Assembly: GCA_018907035.1 (NCBI GenBank)
Contig: JACCIC010000005.1
Span: 1,555,501 to 1,619,500, forward strand
Source: Sycobia sp. Sy_11
Lineage: Eukaryota > Arthropoda > Insecta > Hymenoptera > Epichrysomallidae
Direction: 5' to 3'
Length of the DNA: 64,000 nucleotides
The notes under the pieces were generated by a model that worked only from the letters and a program-made list of their open reading frames with translations, did no database searches and had not been told where the DNA came from. This document shows positions 24,744 to 37,531 of this stretch, one piece after another. The first letter of the stretch is position 1; each line of letters begins with the position of its first letter. Both the position numbers and the translations under genes were made by a program.

Positions 24744-25537
24744 CGAGGTCAGACAATTAAGTCATGCGACAAAATTCAAAAATCGAGTATATTTAAAAAT
24801 TAAGGTACATCGCTGCAATTCTGTTCAAGGTATACCCTCCCTCATCTATAGATTTATTCCACTGAGTTTTCCAGTTATCGTAACAATTCTAGAACAGTTC
24901 TTGTGGGATCTCTCCAAGTACCCTGGTCACAGATTCTTGGATGTCTTCAACGGAGTCAAAATGTCGACCTTTGACGAATTTTTTCAAATGGGGTACTATG
25001 ATCAAGTCGCGGGGTGACAGGCCCGGTGAATAGGGCGATTGTGGTAACGTTGCGATGCCTTTGGACGCCAAAAACTGAGAGACACTGAACGCACTGTGAC
25101 AGCGAGCATTGGCGAGCCACCCCTTTGCTGTCGAAGAAGCAAATGAACATGGTTTTCACTTGCACATTTTCCGCGCCTCGTCTTTGACGCTGTCATGGCC
25201 TTTTTTTAAATTGACATGCCATCGAAGCACCTGACTCAGGGCATCACTACCATATACTTTAAGCATTTTTTCATAAGTTTCGCGGTTTCGTCAAGTTTCG
25301 CACAAAATTTTATCGCGCACCGTTGCTCTAAATTTCTCTGTTCCATTTGCGAAACATGCACTACTCGCGCATTGCTATAAAACACTAAACAGCTGGCGAA
25401 GAAATGATCGTACAAGGTTCGTCAAGGTCTCAATCAAGAGAGTAGAGATCTACTATTCGGTGGCGGAGTTACAGGTTCGAAGTTTTACCACAGGCCGAGA
25501 AATAAAATCGGTCCCATTACTTAATTGTCTGACCTTG
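24744..25537 (-). mobile_element. Internally deleted mariner transposon (794 bp)
   Basis: Terminal inverted repeats of about 28 bp with few mismatches, sharing AGGTCAGACAATTAAGT, end at 24744 and 25537. Each end abuts a TA dinucleotide (24742-24743 and 25538-25539), the mariner target duplication. On the minus strand, the right part encodes a transposase start (EQRNLEQRCAIKFCAKL, about 25345-25295). The left part encodes the C-terminal SPYSPGLSPRDL and KGRHFDSVEDIQESVTR motifs (about 25035-24910). The piece between is too short and frame-broken: full mariners are about 1.3 kb, so roughly 500 bp including much of the catalytic core is missing. It could move only with enzyme supplied by another copy. 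Confidence 0.88.
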
Positions 25538-26241
25538 TATATGGCAAATCTTATCATATATCAGGTAAAATATCTTGTAATAGATCTAGTGATACATCTA
25601 CATCAAAGACCATTTAATGTTGAAAATAATAGGAAAATTATTTGAGTACGATAAACTGTAATGTTCACTCTGTTTATCTAAGATGTTTATTTAAATTATA
25701 AACAATGTGAGTTTTTTTTTGAAATCTAAAAAATTTATTATGTATATTTTATATAATGCTTTATTATGACCTACTTTTATTTTATTATAGTTTTATTTAA
25801 TATTATAATAGGCGACATTTCACATTATTTTTCTAATAAATATAGAATTTTTTCTATATAAATTAAAAGTTTCAACCAATCTAAATTTATTAACGTTATC
25901 AACATAGACACCCGTTGTAACGTTTAACTATATACGTTGCTTTATATAAAATAACTTATCTAGAAAATTAGAGCAGTTCTTTAGAATGTGCCATTTTCAA
26001 GAGAATTACAAATGGGTTTTCTGTGCTACACATTCATACGTGTAAACATAATTCAAAAAGATAATATAATTCAAATATAATTTGAAATTTTCTTTAATGA
26101 AACATTTTAATAATAAAAAATTAATAATTTATTTTATCATCATAAACCTTTATAAAAAAATTCAATTTAGGAAGATGATAATTTTAAAAACTTCATTAAA
26201 AATATGTTTATATAATAACTTTTATAAAAAATATATATGAA

Positions 26242-26250
<9 letters not shown>

Positions 26251-26281
<31 letters not shown>
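26251..26281. repeat. (TA)n microsatellite
   Basis: A short TA tract preceded by an A-run. Confidence 0.85.
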
Positions 26282-26283
<2 letters not shown>

Positions 26284-29200
26284 TAATTGTAATTATACAA
26301 CATCGCCATCACCGTGCTCTATCATATCAAACATCAAATGTATATTGTTTTTATATTGATTATTATAATAATTATAGGAAAAACCCGATGATGTATGAAA
26401 AAATTTATTCATATTGTAACGGCTAATTTTAGTGTAGGAGATTAATATAATTAGCCATGTAGTCTACGTTAGAGAAAGACGTGAGAGCCAAAATTGTAGT
26501 CGACAAATAAAATAAAATAATAATTAGACACATAATTTTAAGAAGCCTCCATATTTAAAACCATAGTATAAACAATATAAATAAAATAAATCGTATAGAA
26601 AAAATATAAATATAGTTATAAAATAGAAATTTACAGAAAAACAAAATAAATAAAAACATTGACAGTAGAAATTGTTGTATAATGAAGGAGACGTAACAAA
26701 CTCAATAAGTAATTTTTAGACAATTGCACTTTTAATCTGACCTTCCGTTTTCTAAATATGTATATGAAGCGAGTAAACTGAGTATTAAACATTAAAGTGT
26801 CCTCTCGTCTATTATATAATAAAATAGTATAGTGAAACTAACCAAATACCTTTTTTCTACCAAACCCTGCAAGATTAAAATTAATATTGTTACATTATGT
26901 TTCACCATGTGTACAGCCAATTCTCAATTAATTATACATGTGTATTTATGTAATTAGCACCTTTTCCAAAGATACCAGATAGAAATATATACTCTTATTA
27001 TAAAATATAGAACTGACATATATATGCTGACACAAAATATCTTATTCACTAATAAGTATGAATTCACAAACAAGGATGGTTTTTCCAAAAGAAAAATATA
27101 CAAATTCATCTATTACGATAATGAAGATAGAATAAAAGGTAACGATTACTAGCAACTTTATCGCGTGTGTATTCAAAAACTAGAGTATTCATTGAAGTTA
27201 TTAAAATTTATCAGTCATTTATAAGGATATCTGGAGTCCTTAAAATTAAAAAAAAAAATAGTTTTTCAAAAATTATTCTGAATTGCATTACTCCGTTCAT
27301 TCAAGCATTAACAATTTTTTTTTAATCGTTTCCTTTATTGCTGTTGTCTTCAACGTATTACTTCTTATATTTTGAAATCTGTTCTGACCAATATGCTCCA
27401 CTTCATCCGTATCTATAACTATGATTGGCATATAATTAATTATTCGCTACATAGCCTTTAAAATCTCCACAAATATCTCTACTTCTAACTACTTTTTAAC
27501 AATTGTATCATATTATTTCATTAAGATTAATTTAGATTGTATCTTTATAGTATTTACTCAATATTTCAATCATTTTATTTTATCATGTTAATTTTCAAAT
27601 TCGAAATTTTTAAATCTGTTGACGTAATTTGTTGTGTTAAACCTAATACGCTTTCTTCTGACTTTTCTCTGTAGCCTTTTTTAGTTAAATGACCTGAAAC
27701 ATTATTTTTATTAACTTAGGAAAAGGAGAAATTCAATTCGGCTTGTGTTTTTTTCGAAATTATTTTACAAATAAATCTTTTTTTTTTTCATGTTATGTTG
27801 CATACATACATTTTGCATTTATGCTTCCTCTTTTTATGTTTTTCGCTTATTTTTCATGTTTCTCTTCATAGCAATTTTTACAATATTTAAATTATACTGT
27901 TCTTGTTTGAACTTTATTTTACAAAACTATTGAATTTTCTGTAATAATTAAATAGTACTTGTTTCTAGAATTCAGTTCTTTTAATGTACTTATTCTTCAC
28001 TAATTCTATTGTTAACTGCTGCTACAAAAGTATTTTATTCCTTATTAAAATATATGCCTATGAAACTTTTAAAGATAAAGTATTTTCAATATTTTCAGGT
28101 ATAGCGGTCAATTAATCTATAGATCATAACCACAAAATCTGGAAGTGGATGCATATCTGGTAACCATTGAAGCTGCAAGAAACTTTTCATCAAATTTTTT
28201 TTATGCTCATTGTAAGAAGGTATACAATATTCGAATAGTTGAATAAATATTTTATATTATTTATTAACAATCGATTTCCAAGGTCACTTAATCATTAACC
28301 TATAAAAGAATTATTTTTAGTAAAAGAGCTATTAACACATGGCCTTCAAGGAAATATGTATCTCCAAACTATTTTGCTGTATTTTATTTGATTTATTCTC
28401 AATAATCTGATCTAGATATTTTATTATTTAACAAGTATCAGCATTTCAATTTCTATAACTAATGATTGTATAATTTTATTCATCTATTTTTAATCTAAAG
28501 ATAAAACGTTTTACAAACGTAGTTTAATATCCGACAACTGCTTCGGTTATTAAATCATTTTCAAAAATGATATTATTTAAACTTTTTGCCTTAAAAAAAA
28601 TTAATTATTCCATAATATTTCACTATTTCCGTGATGAATCTATAACGATCCTTATTTTGTTAATCTAGGAGGAACTTGAATAATTTCTCGCTGTTCTCTA
28701 AAAGATATCATTACCAGAACTGAAGTAATTTTAAATGCCAACGAATATATAAAGAAAAACTTGTGCTTATGTTTGTCACAGTACGCATGCAGAACATACT
28801 TTGTTCTTAATTATTTTTATTATTATTAGAAATGCTAATTATCCTCGATTAGAAGCAACCTGGAAAAACTGATTTCGATATTTCAAGAAGGTTGAATTTG
28901 ATATTAGAAAAAAATATATGCGAACGTACTAAAAAATTCGAAGAAGAAGTATTGGAATAATTCTACTTAATCAAGATTTCTACCAGTCTCTAACTTGTAA
29001 AATACTCAAGAGTGCGTTGATATAATGGTTTTGAAACGTCTAAAAACGTGGATAAAGCGCAATAATCTCATTAAAAAATCATAAGCTAAGCCCAATCGTG
29101 CAGTGTAGAATCTTTTTATCCCCTACATTTGTTAATATAATTTATTATAAACCGATCAAGTCCAACAACCTTATTTCCGTAGACTGCTAATCGATATGAA

Positions 29201-29507
29201 ACGACGAGTTTGAGCTATCGTATTCACCAAATATAATCCCTTTTGAATTTTCACTTTCTGCGTTCGATGACAGGTGGCCTATCGGAAAAGCGCCCACGTT
29301 TTTAGATGAAGATATGAAACAAATCGCTTCATGCACGCGGGCATGTTCGACTATATTTTTAAGAAAGTATTGCATCATTACCCATTACTTCAGCAATCGA
29401 CAATGCTGTGCCATTTCTCATATACAGATTAAAATATCGTCTTATCAATACAAAAAAAATCCAGCCTGTAATATATAATAAAACATCTCATGAACCTTTT
29501 GTTACAG

Positions 29508-29582
29508 ATTAATTACAGAGGATACTCAATTACTTAAGTAATTTTAGGATTGGAACGAAGATTTAATAAAAGTTTCGACAAT
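29508..29582 (+). other. Putative 5'UTR exon segment of CAP-4
   Basis: A TTTTGTTACAG acceptor-like site ends at 29507, 75 nt before the ATG. The block GAACGAAGATTTAATAAAAG is nearly identical to that before CAP-1. Confidence 0.5.
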
Positions 29583-30989
29583 ATGGAAAATTTTTTAATA
29601 TTTATATTTGCATTGCCGTTCGCATCTACATTTCGGTCTGATAATCCATACTGCGTAATGGAGTCGTGTCCGCGTGGTTCGCATACAATGTGTCTTTATA
29701 GCGTAAGTTTTTCGTATTTGTTTTAATGTAAAAATTTAATAAGAGAAAAATAATAATCAATATAATGAAAATTAATAGAAAAATTCACATAATTTTAAAC
29801 ACATAAAACAATTGTTTCGAAGAAGAAATTAGTTTAACTTTCGATACTTTTTGCAGCCCGACACGATCGCCGATAGATGCGACAGAGTTATCCGTGACAG
29901 TTTGCGACCAAGTGAGAAACAGAAAATTCTCTCAGTGCACAATCGTTTAAGAAGCAAGGTATACAATGGATTGGAAACACGAGGAATAACAGGGCCGCAA
30001 CCTTCTGCAGTTCGTGACGTGCCTCTTGTAATTAATTATCAATTTGTATTAAATCTGCTCATATAGCCATTTAAATAGAAAATTTCAGTTAGAAGAATTT
30101 TTCAATCGATTTTTTTAAGCAATATTTGAAAAGAGAGCAATCAAGAGTTACTTAGCATTATAGTTCACAGTCAAATAATATATTAATATTTTTTACTAGT
30201 AATTCTTTTTTGTATCATTTCGATTTTCACTTGATATTTGTATATATTCATTTTAAAAATTAAAAAGTATTTGATGATTTTCTTAAATATTAAGCCTTTA
30301 ATAAAGTTTTATTGTAATTTAAAAATATATCTGATAATCGCACTATTTATAGTCTTGGGACGAAACTCTAGCAACTTTTGCTCAAACGTGGGCCAATCAA
30401 TGTTTCGGTTTTGGCGATACATGCAGAAATGTTGGTAAGAATATAAGAATATGAGTGGAATGTCTTTTAACGCGTTAGGACATACTCTGTGTCATTCATA
30501 AAATTGATTTCAATGAACTTAATTTATGTTGATACAATTTGAGTTTATATATATTAAAGAAATAAGTGTCGTATTTTATGAACTTCTAGCTGACTATCCC
30601 GTTGGCCAAAATTTTATCTTCCAAGATTATGACGAAGATATGGATGAAAACGCGCAATTGGATTATTTGGAGGAACTTATAGAAACTTGGTATGAGGAAG
30701 TCGCCAGGCATAGCTACCTTCATACAGAGAGATTCAGGTACTTATTTCGCTGCGCGGGCCAAAAACTTGTCAATTAAAATTTTTATTCCATTCTAGGGAA
30801 GCAGTAGGCAAACGTTCGCGTACGCTTAATTTTACTCAGCTCATTTGGTCGGACACTATCACAGTTGGATGCGGTTTGATGATAAATCACAGAGTTATGT
30901 TTGAAGTCCCGAAAATATATCTCGCGTGTAACTATGGGCCGAGTGGCAATCTTGAAAATGAGCCCATTTACACGGCGGTGTATGGATAA
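29583..30989 (+). CDS. CAP-4: secreted CAP-domain protein, antigen 5-like, two cavity positions changed (237 aa)
   Basis: Coding exons are 29583-29702, 29857-30027, 30353-30434, 30590-30737 and 30797-30989. The frame is open for 237 aa. The signal peptide is short (about 16-18 residues) and very hydrophobic. VHNRLRS (His68), VGQN (129-132), VGCGLM and CAP2 [12 protein letters not shown] are present with all eight family cysteines. Two cavity positions differ from the usual set: the WD-x-E-L glutamate is Thr102 (SWDETLA) and the CAP1 histidine is Asn185 (LNFTQLIWSDT). The glycine-cysteine motif is followed by LMI rather than the AIR or VIR of the sister genes. Introns are compact (154, 325, 155, 59 nt). 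The donor of intron 2 (GTAATT) is weaker than in the other copies. An AATAAA lies at 31078-31083. Confidence 0.92.
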
Positions 30990-32727
30990 ATAAGACATAA
31001 AATTGCGTATAACTTATTTGTTATTGTTATTAAGGGGCGCTGGACGTTACATGTATAAGATTTTGAATCTGTAAAGAAATAAAGAGAGTACTTAAAATTT
31101 AAATGATGTATTACTAATTGCTATATAATGCGCGCAAATATGTAAAATTTGACATTTGTGTTAAGAGTAAACTGTGTTGTGTACTAATTTTAATAATTTT
31201 ATTTTAGACCATTTAATATAAAAATTTTCTGTTTTATTGAAACCTTTTATTCAAGTATATTATCCAATCAGACCTCTATATGCTTGAAGTCTTGAGTAGT
31301 ATGAGAGAGTTATGTATTTGAAGCCTTCATTTATATTGCATGTCTTCTCATCCTAAATTAGGACATTATTACAGGTTTAAAAAATTAACGATAGTTCTCG
31401 GAATTGTATGATTACCATTCCCGTCCACTATTCATCACTATTACTACACTACGAATTCAATGCTTACAGCAAGCTCTAGACTTTTCTTTACCAATTAACT
31501 ATTGACTTATCCCGAACAATTCTCTAGACTTATTATATTTCCCTTCAAAGCGTAAGCAAATAATCTATCGAGGCTATGTCAGCGCATTATCATACGATAT
31601 TCGAAGCAATAAGTATTATCTTTTTAAATTAATTAAATTCATAAAAATATCAAGAAATTTATTGATTTATAAGACGATTTGATTTAATATTTATATTCAT
31701 CTGAAATTTCTTTATTTCGGACGTTCGTTTATATTAGCACAAGTGGTACAGCTATAAGTCACTTTAGACATTATTCAATGTTTACCATATAATGTCCATG
31801 GATTTCTTTTTCACGATTTTCAAACTGGAAATATTAAATTATTGGCCTTTATTACGGCAAAATCGCAGCACGACGAACGCGTGCTTTTGTCGACAAAGAT
31901 CTAATCTTGTCTCGCAATCTACTATTTTAAGATTATTTATATAGATACGAACCGAACTTTAATGAGATTATTATTTATAATCGAAACATAAGAGCTCATT
32001 ACAATGTTAGTGTCATTTCTGATGGTAGAAGTTAACTAATAAAGTTTAATTTTACTTAAACCTATACTATTTTCTTTAGCTGTACCTTAAATAGACGTAT
32101 TTGTTATAGATTAAAAAATTTTGTTTTCAATAACGAAACGAGGCAGTCTTTTTAAAAACATATAGTTCTTTATCTTCTATTGAATTTTCAGGTTTAATTT
32201 TATTATACAACAAACTTATATGTCTACTAGATAAAGCTAACAATTATGAATTAAATATTTGTGAAGACATTGTGAATTTTAAGGAACTTCATATCTGAAT
32301 GTCAAAAGTTTTATCTCTTCTTAAATCAGATAATAAATGAATATACGATTTTTAAAAAAAAAGGATCCTCATAAAATAATCAGAAACATCATCAAAATTC
32401 ATTTTCAAAACTATATTTCTCTTTGTTTTACTGGATATTCTGAATTCTGGTTTCTTTATTTCTTATTATTCAATAAATCTCTATTTTCTAATATTTTAAA
32501 GACTATCATTGTACAACATCATCGGCATATAATTAGCAAAAATCTGGTCATATCAATTATTCCAAAATTAATGTAAATATTTCAGATTAATTTAGTAAAT
32601 ATAGATATAAGTCACTGCAAAAATATTATTGAACATATTATATGAAATGTATATTTTATTTTTTAAATATGTACATTGTATATATACTTGTATCGATTTA
32701 TTAAAATAATTTAATAAATTCAAGCAG
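30990..32727. other. CAP-4/CAP-5 intergenic region
   Basis: About 1.7 kb of AT-rich DNA, the shortest spacer in the array. No gene, repeat family or transposon was recognised. Confidence 0.7.
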
Positions 32728-32780
32728 GTTACAAGATTGTCGAAAAACAAGGAATCGATAAAAATTTTGGCAACATAAAA
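32728..32780 (+). other. Putative 5'UTR exon segment of CAP-5
   Basis: A CAAGCAG acceptor-like site ends at 32727, 53 nt before the ATG. The block after it (CGAAAAACAAGGAATCGATA) aligns loosely with the homologous segment of the other copies. A pyrimidine tract is lacking, so this is the weakest of the six predictions. A TTTCAG further upstream (about 32585) is an alternative. Confidence 0.35.
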
Positions 32781-35304
32781 ATGAGAAGTCATTTTCTGTT
32801 TGTGCTCTCTATTTTGTCTGTTAGAGCTTCATTCGATCCTGAAAATAAATACTGCATAATAGATAAATGTCCGCCTGGTATGCATACAATGTGTCAATAT
32901 CCTGTGAGTTTATAAAAGTTATTATTAAAAATAAATGGTAAAATAATATATAATTATATAAATGCCTGCTTCTCCCAATAAAACTCGCTTTTATTCCTAG
33001 TTTGTTGAAACATAATAAAAACTCAAATACGATTTTCCTCAAACATTAAAAAAATCCTTCCTTTTTTCAATGAAATCTAAAGGCTAGACTAATACTTTAA
33101 ACTATTTGATAAATTTTAATCAACTGCGATGTCGATAACTGAATATTTCAAAATCAATTTTAACCAAGCGTTATATTCATGTTTCAAATGTGAAATATAA
33201 TATTTAAAAAAAAATAAATTGAAATTTGAACTGTTGAAGAAGAAAAAATGTGACATCTAAAAAGAGATCTTTATTGGAAGACATGATCGTGCTTAAATTC
33301 CCATATCTATTATTCATTAAATAGTTGGATACATATGATAAACAATTTTATATATTTGCAGACTAACGAGACGCATTCAAGATGTAATAGGGTCATACGA
33401 TCAGGTCTGACTGATGAGGAGAAAGAAAAGATTCTCTCTGTGCATAATAATTTAAGAAGTTGGGTATTCCAAGGCTACGAAGAACGTGGGGCTCCAGGAC
33501 CACAGCCTACCGCATCATACGATGTTCATCTGGTAAATGACTATAACAACTGCACAATTGTTTGAAATATATATATATATATATATATAAACGGTGTTCT
33601 CCATAATATAAAAATAAAAATGTTTGACATAAAAAAATCTTTGAAAGTTTAAAAGTCCGGAAGTTTATAGCTATATCTCATTCATTTAGTAGCATAGATA
33701 TATTGACATTAATCGTAGTAAATGAAAGGACGATAAAAGTTACGAAAGGTATGTAAAATTATAACGAATTATAATAATTGGTGATCGCTACTCTTTCAAT
33801 AATAAATTTCGACGCTCGCTGAATTATTGGTATTCTAGCTAATCCTACTCAGAAATCTCGATGTTTTTGGTCTAATACCGGGAAATATATATCGAATTGG
33901 AACAAAAAAAAAATATAAAAGTATATGAAGAGTAATGAATGAGTGAGAGTATGTACATCGTCAGTCAAAGTCGCATCGGTACGGTAACGAGCGAGTTTAC
34001 GGCTCTATACAATCTCTATCATCTTTTCTACGACTTTATAATTTGTACATGATCCGTATTTCTAAAGGAAGAAAAATACCATAAACACATTGCGAAGATA
34101 GATGAAAGCAAGCAAGATCGCAACAAAGCCTTGGCTATGGGATCGGCCCTTTGCCGAGAACGTCATAGCTTACCCGGGCATAAGTACTGATTCTCAATGA
34201 AATCTACACAAAATCGAGACTGCTTTTGTCCCGCCGATGTGTCGAATCTTTTCTGTTATTTGATATCATCGTTCCTGTTGTCGAGACTGGATTTTTTTAT
34301 TCTTTCCTCTTCCTCGAGTAGCCATGAGCATTATGCCAGTAACAATATTTAGAATATTCGTTAAAAGTAAATTTAGAAAAAGAAGACGGATTTTGAAATG
34401 GTGCAAATAATGAATTAGAAATGCAGAACTCATTAAAAACTAATTTTTTTTTTACATTTTCGTGATATTTGATTGTATTACTCATATTTATGGAACCTCA
34501 TTTAACTCTTACAGAGGAGCTGAAAAAATATTTAATAACTTTCAAATATTAAATCTGTAATACAATTTAATCGTAATTTAAAAATTCAATCAATGATAAC
34601 ACTACTGTTGTAGGAATGGGACAATGAACTCGAGAATATTGCTCAAAGATGGGCCAACCAATGTACGATATCTTGTGACATCTGCAGAAACGTTGGTAGG
34701 AATGCAAAATCTGATTTTGTTTTTTTTTTTTTTTATTGGAATATTGTAATTTACATATTTATAGTCGTAGTCTAACTAATTGAGTTAAAAAAAAATGTTA
34801 TTTATATTAATTTATTATCCACTTCAATAAATATATTATACAGAGAATTCATATTTCTTGAATTTTAGACGAATTTTCGGTTGGTCAATTGTATATTTTC
34901 GACGATTTTGACGAAGACATGGATGAAGAAATGGAATTAATGAATTTGAAGGAACTCATTGAAACTTGGTACAACGAAGTTGAAAGATTCGATAAAAATA
35001 ACGTTGAACAATTTAGGTGCTTATTTTTTCACGGTTCCTTAGAGCAATATTTTCTCCTCGCTTTTGTTTATCAAATTAAATTGTTAATCGCGATTTTCAT
35101 TTATTCCTTTGCAGCATAGTCACAGCCATAAACACTTTTACGTTTAATTATACTCAACTGGTTTGGGGAGCTACGACCAGAATCGGATGTGGCGTTATAA
35201 GATATCATACAGCTGTTGATTTACTTCCAAAAATATTGCTCGTATGCAACTACGGACCAGCAGGTAACTGTGAAGCTGAGCCAATGTATCAAATATTAGA
35301 ATAA
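32781..35304 (+). CDS. CAP-5: secreted CAP-domain protein, antigen 5-like, extra cysteine pair (237 aa)
   Basis: Coding exons are 32781-32903, 33362-33532, 34614-34695, 34869-35016 and 35115-35304, giving 237 aa. The signal peptide is about residues 1-18. His69 of SVHNNLRS and Glu103 of EWDNEL are kept. The CAP1 histidine is Asn186 ([11 protein letters not shown]), and the usual VGQN reads VGQL, with Leu133 for Asn. Two cysteines beyond the family eight occur: Cys119 (TISCD) and Cys227 (GNCEAE, just after CAP2 [11 protein letters not shown]). A Trp75 replaces the Lys of RSKV. Intron 2 is the longest of the array (1081 nt) and holds a GC-richer patch. Donors are GTGAGT, GTAAAT, GTAGGA and GTGCTT, less regular than elsewhere, but every junction keeps frame. 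An AATAAA lies at 35392-35397, after a (TA)n tract. Confidence 0.92.
33930..34290. other. GC-richer patch in CAP-5 intron 2
   Basis: Within an otherwise AT-rich intron this stretch has higher GC and CpG content. No protein domain, terminal repeats or RNA motif was recognised. It is probably an old insertion, as no other CAP gene here has an intron 2 longer than about 600 nt. Confidence 0.3.
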
Positions 35305-35305
35305 A

Positions 35306-35349
<44 letters not shown>

Positions 35350-37490
35350 TTTAAAACTATTTAGAGAAATTTTTGTACTCTCCACATCACTAATAAAAAA
35401 TGTTAATGTAACAAATTTAACTTATTCATCTAATCTACATAAATATAACAAAGTGCAGTGTTAGCAAAATTGCTGATTTAAGAGTAACATTTATATAAAA
35501 AGAAACTACGCTTTTGAGCCATGTAAACTCGATTTTTACTCTCTCAATCTAATAAAGTGATAATCATAACTACAGAGAATAGTTTAATTAATTTTAAAAG
35601 TAAATTAATTTTGATTAATAAATTATTTAATGAATCACTTGAAGCCGAAATCATTCTTTAGAAAAGCCTGACGATCCAGAACGTGAACCAATTATCTATA
35701 GATCTTAAGGAGTTAAAAAGCGCACTGATCGAGGATCTTTTCACTCTTTTGACAAGTAGAAAATTATCGATTTCGTATTGGAAAGAATAATTTGAGCGAG
35801 AAAGGAGTCTAATGATTGAGATTCCCTTGTCACTTGCTAATTATAACTCCTCATTAACAACATATTATAGAAAAATTAATACCGGTAGTTCAATATATTA
35901 CCCAAGCAATAACGTCGAGCATAGTATTTGTGACTTACAGAACCATAATTTCTTAGAAAATTTTCAGCCTACCAGTGGAAACTTTTCCAGTGTCGCGGAT
36001 CAAATCTGAAAAATTCAATTGTTCGTAAAGCTGTCGATTGAATAGCCGGCGGGTCGTTGATACGAGTGTAACAGCACATCGACAACCTTATCTATATAGC
36101 TCAATTCAGCCTGTAAGTAAAAATATTCCACAGTCGTCCCGTAATCGTCAAGAATGGCTCCGAGCAAATATCAGCTTAATATATCCTCGACTATGATTCG
36201 TATGAAATTTTCAATATAATAACGGTAAAAGTAATCGTTTTATTATTGTCTTTCCGAGAGTTTGACTGGTTGAAATAAATCTGTATACCCGTTTATCTGA
36301 TTATTTCAATCAAATTTCAAGGAATTATGTAAAAATAAAATAATCTTTTGATGATGCATAAAACGTGTATTCTGTATGTAACGTCAATTTCTTTATAATA
36401 ATATCTCAAATTTTAATCTAATTATTAATAACACTTTTCTTATTATTCATAATATTATTTATCACCGCTGCATACAAATGAAATACTTAAGTAATATGAG
36501 CACGCTCTGAAGAACAAAAATCTTTTATTTAATTGAGAAGTGTCTAGAAATTAAAATACGTATAATCTAATCTAGGTTATCGAGATGTCATTAATCATTT
36601 TTTGAAGAATATGAAAGAATTAAATAATGTCTAGAAAATATCTATAAATGTTTAAGCAAATTTTTAAGATAAAAACTTCGTATGAAAGACAAATAATATT
36701 ATTCATAACGACCACTTGCGAACTAGTGGTTATTGTTAAAAAAAATCATTCCGTTAGCACATGTAAAATACAATGGTTTTTAAACTTTATCTATGCCTAT
36801 TCTATTTATATTATATTTCATTGAATGCATGCATTTTTTGCGATGGATAACATATTTAAACTATCTTTTCATATTTATCATTTTCAGTGGAAAACGAAAC
36901 GCTAGTAAGTATCTATATATAGCTCTTATCTTTCATCCAGTTTCGATGCTTCATTTAATTATACAAAATTTTAATAATTAGTCGAAAAAAATTCCTTATG
37001 AAAGATCAATACAAATTATAGAATTAATTTAAAACTGTAGATAACCACAGTACTCTGTAGTTAATAAATATTGTGCAACAATTTAAAGGAAAAAGCATGT
37101 CTAAACGAATGTATGTGTACAGTGATTGAAAATAGTAACATCTGAAACTTAAGCTGACACTTGTAACTCTTAAGATTTCATAAATCATTTCATCTATTTA
37201 TACAAACGAAACGAGAGATTTAGATGTACTAATTACTTATTAAATTATTTTTTCTGTCAATTAAGCATGTAACTATAAAAATAAATATATAATTTTGTAT
37301 CTATGTAAATAATTATTTCACTAACAAGTTTGCGCTTTATCTATATTAATTTTGGATTCGTAGCTTATATAAATCCATAACCATATAGTTAATTTATTAA
37401 TCATTATATGTCGACAGTTGAAAGTAATGAAACTGTTTGCTTCGAAATAGAAATTAAACTGTCTGGATGGTTCATCATTTTAAAAATTAA

Positions 37491-37531
<41 letters not shown>

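Larger units (their letters stand above)
23701..29507. other. CAP-3/CAP-4 intergenic region
   Basis: About 5.8 kb. It contains the internally deleted mariner (24744-25537) and a (TA)n tract (26251-26281). A 77-codon minus-strand open frame at 24060-24293 has an ordinary amino-acid make-up but no recognised family. The remainder is AT-rich, and no gene was recognised. Confidence 0.65.

Noticed and set aside
29187..29378. 63-codon minus-strand frame upstream of CAP-4
   Set aside because: No family match recognised, no neighbouring exon-like segments, and no support beyond being open.
35660..35706. Possible seventh CAP C-terminus (EREPIIY-like peptide)
   Set aside because: A few residues resemble the ENEPVY end of the CAP genes, and a similar phrase occurs near 14325. 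No CAP1, CAP2 or cysteine motif is nearby, so it is not a gene copy.
36888..36904. 17-nt microexon between TTTTCAG and GTAAGT
   Set aside because: Both sites look good, but no similar short exon was found upstream of the other CAP genes and it encodes nothing recognisable. Chance is likely in AT-rich DNA.
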